This document shows, piece after piece, positions 4,688-7,553 of a stretch of DNA of 7,553 bases. The stretch is from an uncultured Cellvibrio sp. GTDB lineage: Bacteria > Pseudomonadota > Gammaproteobacteria > Pseudomonadales > Cellvibrionaceae. A model generated the notes under the pieces. It was not told the DNA's origin. It worked only from the letters and a program-made list of their open reading frames with translations, and ran no database searches. The stretch is from the NCBI GenBank assembly GCA_946482345.1, contig CAMLRJ010000162.1, positions 1 to 7,553 of the forward strand, read 5' to 3'. A program made the translations under genes and the position numbers. Position 1 is the first letter of the stretch, and each line of letters starts with the position of its first letter.

Positions 4688-6790
4688 ATGTATAAAACAA
4701 ACAAATCCACCAATACGCTCGGCAGTGCGATCAAACGCATTGGCAGTATTGTTGGCGTGGGTGCTGTGTTGACAGCATTTTCACAAGGCGCTTTCGCCAG
4801 CTGTACTTACAGCATTCAAAGTGAGTGGAACTCAGGTTTTGTTGCCAACGTCACCATTAAGAATGACACAGGTGCACCGATCAATGGTTGGAATGTGAGC
4901 TGGCAGTACTCTGCCAACCGTATGACCAATGGCTGGAGTGCAAACTACTCTGGTTCCAATCCTTACACAGCAACCAATATGAGCTGGAATGGCAGCATTC
5001 CTGTCGGTCAGTCAGTGACCTTTGGTTTCCAGGGTAACAAAAACAACAGTCTGGCTGCCGAGAGACCAGTAGTAACTGGTGCTGCTTGTAATGGTGGTGG
5101 TTCTTCTGCGGTGAGTTCGTCTTCCCGTTCAAGCTCAAGTCGCTCAAGCTCGATTTCAAGTTCATCACGTTCAAGTTCGATTTCCAGCTCAAGCCGTTCA
5201 AGCTCAATTTCGAGCTCATCACGCTCAAGCTCGATCTCCAGCTCTTCACGTTCAAGCTCAATTTCCAGCTCAAGCCGCTCAAGCTCGATTTCAAGCTCTT
5301 CACGTTCAAGCTCGATTTCCAGCTCAAGTCGCTCAAGTTCAATTTCGAGCTCGTCACGTTCAAGCTCAAGTTCTTCCAGTTCAGTTATTTCCGGCAGCGG
5401 TGTATTCCGTGTAAACGCCCAGGGTAATCTGACTAAAGATAATCAACTGGTTCCGGCACGTTGCGGTAACTGGTTCGGTTTGGAAGGTCGTCATGAGCCA
5501 TCCAACGACCCTACCAACCCAAGTGGTGCTCCTATGGAGTTGTATGTGGGTAACATGTGGTGGGTGAATGGCAGTGCAGGCTCGGGCCGCACTATTCAAC
5601 AAACCATGACTGAGTTGAAGAACGCAGGCATCACTATGTTGCGTTTGCCAATCGTTCCACAAACCCTGGATGCAACTGATCCACAAGGTCTGAATCCTAA
5701 CCTGAAAAATCACCAATCTGTACGTCAGACAAACTCACGTCAAGCATTGGAAGATTTCATCAAGTTAGCTGATCAAAACGACATCCAAATCTTCATTGAT
5801 ATCCACTCATGTTCTAACTACGTGGGCTGGCGTGCAGGCCGTATTGATGCTCGTCCTCCTTATGTAGATAAGGATCGTGTTGGTTATGACTTCCGTCGTG
5901 AAGACTATTCTTGTGCTTCTACTGGAAACCCAAGCAGTGTGACCAAGATCCATGCTTACGACAAAACCAAATGGTTGGCGACTATCAGAGAAATCGCAGG
6001 TCTTTCTTCCAAATTGGGCGTAGATAACCTGATCGGTATCGACATTTTCAACGAGCCATGGGATTACACCTGGGCAGAGTGGAAGTCTCTTTCCGAAGAA
6101 GCTTATCAGGCGATTGATTCTGTTAACCCGAACATGATCGTGATTGTTGAAGGTATCTCTGGTACTGCCAATAATCAGGACGGTACGCCTGACACCAAGG
6201 TACAAGTACCACATGGCAGCGAAGATACTAACCCGAACTGGGGTGAGAACTTGTTTGAAGCAGGTACAAACCCAATCAACATTCCAAAAGAGCGTTTACT
6301 CTTCTCTCCACACACTTACGGTCCATCTGTATTCGTACAGAAACAATTTATGGATCCAGCTCAAACCGAGTGTGCCGGTCTTGAAGGTGACGAAGCTGCT
6401 CTGCACGATTGCCGTGTAGTGATCAACCCAACGCTGTTGGAACAAGGCTGGGAAGAGCACTTTGGTTATTTACGTCAATTGGGTTACGGTATTTTGATTG
6501 GTGAATTCGGTGGAAATATGGATTGGCCAGCTAAAACCAGCCAGGCTGACCGTACTGCCTGGAGCCACATCACGACTAACGTAGATCAACAATGGCAACA
6601 AGCTGCTGCAGCCTACTTCAAGAAGAAAGGCATCAACGCTTGCTACTGGTCATTGAACCCTGAGTCTGCCGATACCTTCGGTTTGTACCTGACTCCATGG
6701 GATCCAGTAAGCGCCAATGACGCTTGGGGTCAGTGGACAGGTTTTGATTCACGTAAGATCCAATTATTGAATACTCTTTGGGGTAATTAA
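4688..6790 (+). CDS. Secreted GH5 cellulase (endo-beta-1,4-glucanase) with N-terminal CBM2 and Ser/Arg linker
   Basis: This is a 700-residue extracellular enzyme that probably hydrolyses internal beta-1,4 bonds of cellulose or related glucans. Residues 1-37 are a signal peptide with a basic N-region, a hydrophobic core and AFA before S38. Residues 38-134 are a CBM2: Cys39 and Cys134 are placed to form the family's disulfide, and Trp47, Trp83 and Trp100 fit the cellulose-binding face. Residues 139-235 are a Ser/Arg linker with eight nine-residue units. Residues 236-700 are a GH5 TIM barrel: Arg319 (MLRLP), His373 (IDIHS), acid/base Glu456 in IDIFNEPW, His542 and Tyr544 (PHTYGPS), nucleophile Glu606 in ILIGEFGG, and Trp654. 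The ATG at 4688 has GAGG eight bases upstream. The gene stands alone, between an operator-rich upstream region and a strong terminator. GH5 also includes mannanases and xyloglucanases, so the exact substrate is inferred from the CBM2; the GH5 subfamily was not assigned. Confidence 0.95.
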   Translation: MYKTNKSTNTLGSAIKRIGSIVGVGAVLTAFSQGAFASCTYSIQSEWNSGFVANVTIKNDTGAPINGWNVSWQYSANRMTNGWSANYSGSNPYTATNMSWNGSIPVGQSVTFGFQGNKNNSLAAERPVVTGAACNGGGSSAVSSSSRSSSSRSSSISSSSRSSSISSSSRSSSISSSSRSSSISSSSRSSSISSSSRSSSISSSSRSSSISSSSRSSSISSSSRSSSSSSSSVISGSGVFRVNAQGNLTKDNQLVPARCGNWFGLEGRHEPSNDPTNPSGAPMELYVGNMWWVNGSAGSGRTIQQTMTELKNAGITMLRLPIVPQTLDATDPQGLNPNLKNHQSVRQTNSRQALEDFIKLADQNDIQIFIDIHSCSNYVGWRAGRIDARPPYVDKDRVGYDFRREDYSCASTGNPSSVTKIHAYDKTKWLATIREIAGLSSKLGVDNLIGIDIFNEPWDYTWAEWKSLSEEAYQAIDSVNPNMIVIVEGISGTANNQDGTPDTKVQVPHGSEDTNPNWGENLFEAGTNPINIPKERLLFSPHTYGPSVFVQKQFMDPAQTECAGLEGDEAALHDCRVVINPTLLEQGWEEHFGYLRQLGYGILIGEFGGNMDWPAKTSQADRTAWSHITTNVDQQWQQAAAAYFKKKGINACYWSLNPESADTFGLYLTPWDPVSANDAWGQWTGFDSRKIQLLNTLWGN
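5153..5368 (+). repeat. Eight tandem 27-bp units encoding the ISSSSRSSS linker
   Basis: Eight consecutive 27-bp units each encode ISSSSRSSS (Ile codons at 5153, 5180, 5207, 5234, 5261, 5288, 5315 and 5342). The protein repeat is perfect while the DNA varies at synonymous sites. The serine codon before Arg is TCA in units 1, 3, 4, 6 and 8 but AGY in units 2, 5 and 7, which hints at duplication of multi-unit blocks. The linker keeps the CBM2 and GH5 domains apart and is probably flexible. Copy number is likely to vary between strains. A long antisense ORF across this region is a by-product of the repeat. Confidence 0.95.
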
Positions 6791-6827
6791 TATCTGGAAA
6801 TAAACCGGGATTTATTCCTGTGTTTTG

Positions 6828-6860
6828 AAAAACTCCACCTGCAAAGGTGGAGTTTTTTTT
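6828..6860 (+). terminator. Intrinsic terminator of the cellulase gene
   Basis: AAAACTCCACCT and AGGTGGAGTTTT form a perfect 12-bp stem with the tetraloop GCAA. An unbroken run of eight T begins within the 3' arm. It lies 38 bases after the cellulase stop codon. The A-run on the 5' side also gives some terminator character on the minus strand. Confidence 0.95.
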
Positions 6861-6897
6861 CGCCTGAAAAATCCAGTGAATCAAAAAATTGAACAAT

Positions 6898-6928
6898 AAA
6901 AAAACCGGGGTTTTGCCCCGGTTTTTTT
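6898..6928. terminator. Bidirectional intrinsic terminator between the cellulase and usp genes
   Basis: Seven A, then CCGGGG, the loop TTTTG, then CCCCGG and seven T, make a symmetrical GC-rich hairpin with U-tracts on both strands. On the minus strand it lies 15 bases beyond the stop codon of the universal stress gene and is its likely terminator. On the + strand it backs up the terminator at 6828-6860. Together they insulate the convergent genes. Confidence 0.95.
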
Positions 6929-6943
6929 GCAAAACGTTAAAAC

Positions 6944-7553
6944 TTATTCGTGGTTGATGACCATCACATCAGTATCAACAGCTGCGATCAGACGCTCTGC
7001 GGTATTACCGCGACGGGTTTTGGTCATCCCGTTTTGGCCAAGGGTTCCCATCACAATCAAATCTGCATTTATTTTTTCAGCTAAAGCGGAAACAACTTCG
7101 GATGTATAACCATTTTCAACGTGAATCTTGTCATTAGCTATACCGGTTTGATTGACCAACTTGCCACGATCAGGGTAACTCATGGAATCCAGGTAACCAT
7201 TAATCACATGCAGTTCAGCACCATAAACATTGGCAAAGTGTTTAGCTTGTTCAATGATTTTTTTGTTCAATGCAATTTGCACATCGCGTTGTGCCTGGAA
7301 ATTTACTGCGGCCAAAATAACTTTGCGTTGTGCATTTGCACCTGGACGAATCAGTACCACGGGACAAGAGGCGGTTTTTAACAATTCCCATTTGGATTCG
7401 GTAAAGCTGAAGCGGCTTGGATTGGTTTTGGCGTGTACAGGTAAATAAATTAAATCGGCACCCAGGCGTTTTGCTGATTCAACGATTGATTTTTGCCACT
7501 CGCCAGACCAGGAAACTTCCAGGGTGTAACTAATACCGGCATTGGCCAGTGGG
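6944..7553 (-). CDS. Tandem-domain universal stress protein, UspE-like, C-terminal part
   Basis: This is a cytoplasmic stress-associated protein with two UspA folds; the 5' end lies beyond the right edge. The frame is open to the edge, so the TTG at 7384 is an internal Leu, not a start. About 202 residues are visible. The first roughly 65 are the end of domain 1 (SAKRLGADLIYLPVHAKTNP, then ELLKTASCPVVLIRPG). The rest is a full domain 2 starting RKVILAAVNF, with ADLIVMGTLGQNG and TRRGNTAERLI. The G-2x-G-9x-G-N pattern is the nucleotide-binding loop of ATP-binding Usp proteins, and GNTAE is typical of UspE. The protein ends VMVINHE, without the acidic C-terminal tail of E. coli UspE. The exact role is unknown; Usp proteins are usually induced in growth arrest or stress. 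It converges on the cellulase gene with two terminators between. Confidence 0.92.
   Translation of the reverse strand, partial: PLANAGISYTLEVSWSGEWQKSIVESAKRLGADLIYLPVHAKTNPSRFSFTESKWELLKTASCPVVLIRPGANAQRKVILAAVNFQAQRDVQIALNKKIIEQAKHFANVYGAELHVINGYLDSMSYPDRGKLVNQTGIANDKIHVENGYTSEVVSALAEKINADLIVMGTLGQNGMTKTRRGNTAERLIAAVDTDVMVINHE

Noticed and set aside
4881..5369. 162-codon minus-strand ORF opposite the cellulase CBM2 and linker
   Set aside because: It is a by-product of the Ser/Arg repeat read in antisense, giving low-complexity Ser/Leu/Lys sequence. The + strand product is a clear secreted cellulase.
7121..7448. Two + strand ORFs opposite the universal stress gene
   Set aside because: They are shadows of a clear Usp coding frame on the minus strand.

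Overview
The window looks like chromosomal DNA from a cellulose-degrading gammaproteobacterium, most likely Cellvibrio or a close Cellvibrionaceae relative. The main reason is the secreted cellulase: a family 2 carbohydrate-binding module, a long Ser/Arg linker and a GH5 catalytic domain, an architecture typical of that group. The SelO, RtcB and tandem universal stress proteins also fit a gammaproteobacterium. No IS element, integrase, CRISPR array, tRNA or rRNA was seen. The genus is inference from protein architecture only.

Left part (1-3765). The 3' end of selO (protein AMPylase) enters from the left on the + strand and converges on a four-gene minus-strand cluster. Read in the direction of transcription, the cluster is rtcB (RNA ligase), a 313-residue protein of unknown function, a 55-residue very basic protein and a four-helix membrane protein of the DUF1461 type. 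The first three are tightly packed, with gaps of 10 and 14 bases and good ribosome binding sites. They probably form one transcript, with the two unknown genes as candidate partners of RtcB. The DUF1461 gene follows after 49 bases or more, so its membership is less certain.

Middle (3766-4687). About 900 bases hold no convincing protein gene but are rich in structure. Upstream of rtcB lie a perfect 6-bp inverted repeat in its leader, a strong intrinsic terminator oriented toward rtcB, and a set of four direct and inverted copies of a GGAAGGT/ACCTTCC element flanking that terminator. Further right is a nested 40-base hairpin. Nearer the cellulase are two copies of a 20-base motif with a GAYAGCGCTGTC palindrome, 142 bases apart. 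The second copy overlaps a consensus -35 hexamer. This looks like LacI-family control of the cellulase, with a leader of about 215 bases.

Right part (4688-7553). The 700-residue cellulase is followed by two intrinsic terminators. The second is bidirectional and also serves a convergent minus-strand tandem universal stress protein (UspE-like) that runs off the right edge.

The cellulase is an independently regulated secreted enzyme. The rtcB cluster, selO and usp are intracellular RNA-repair, stress or maintenance genes with no evident metabolic link to it.
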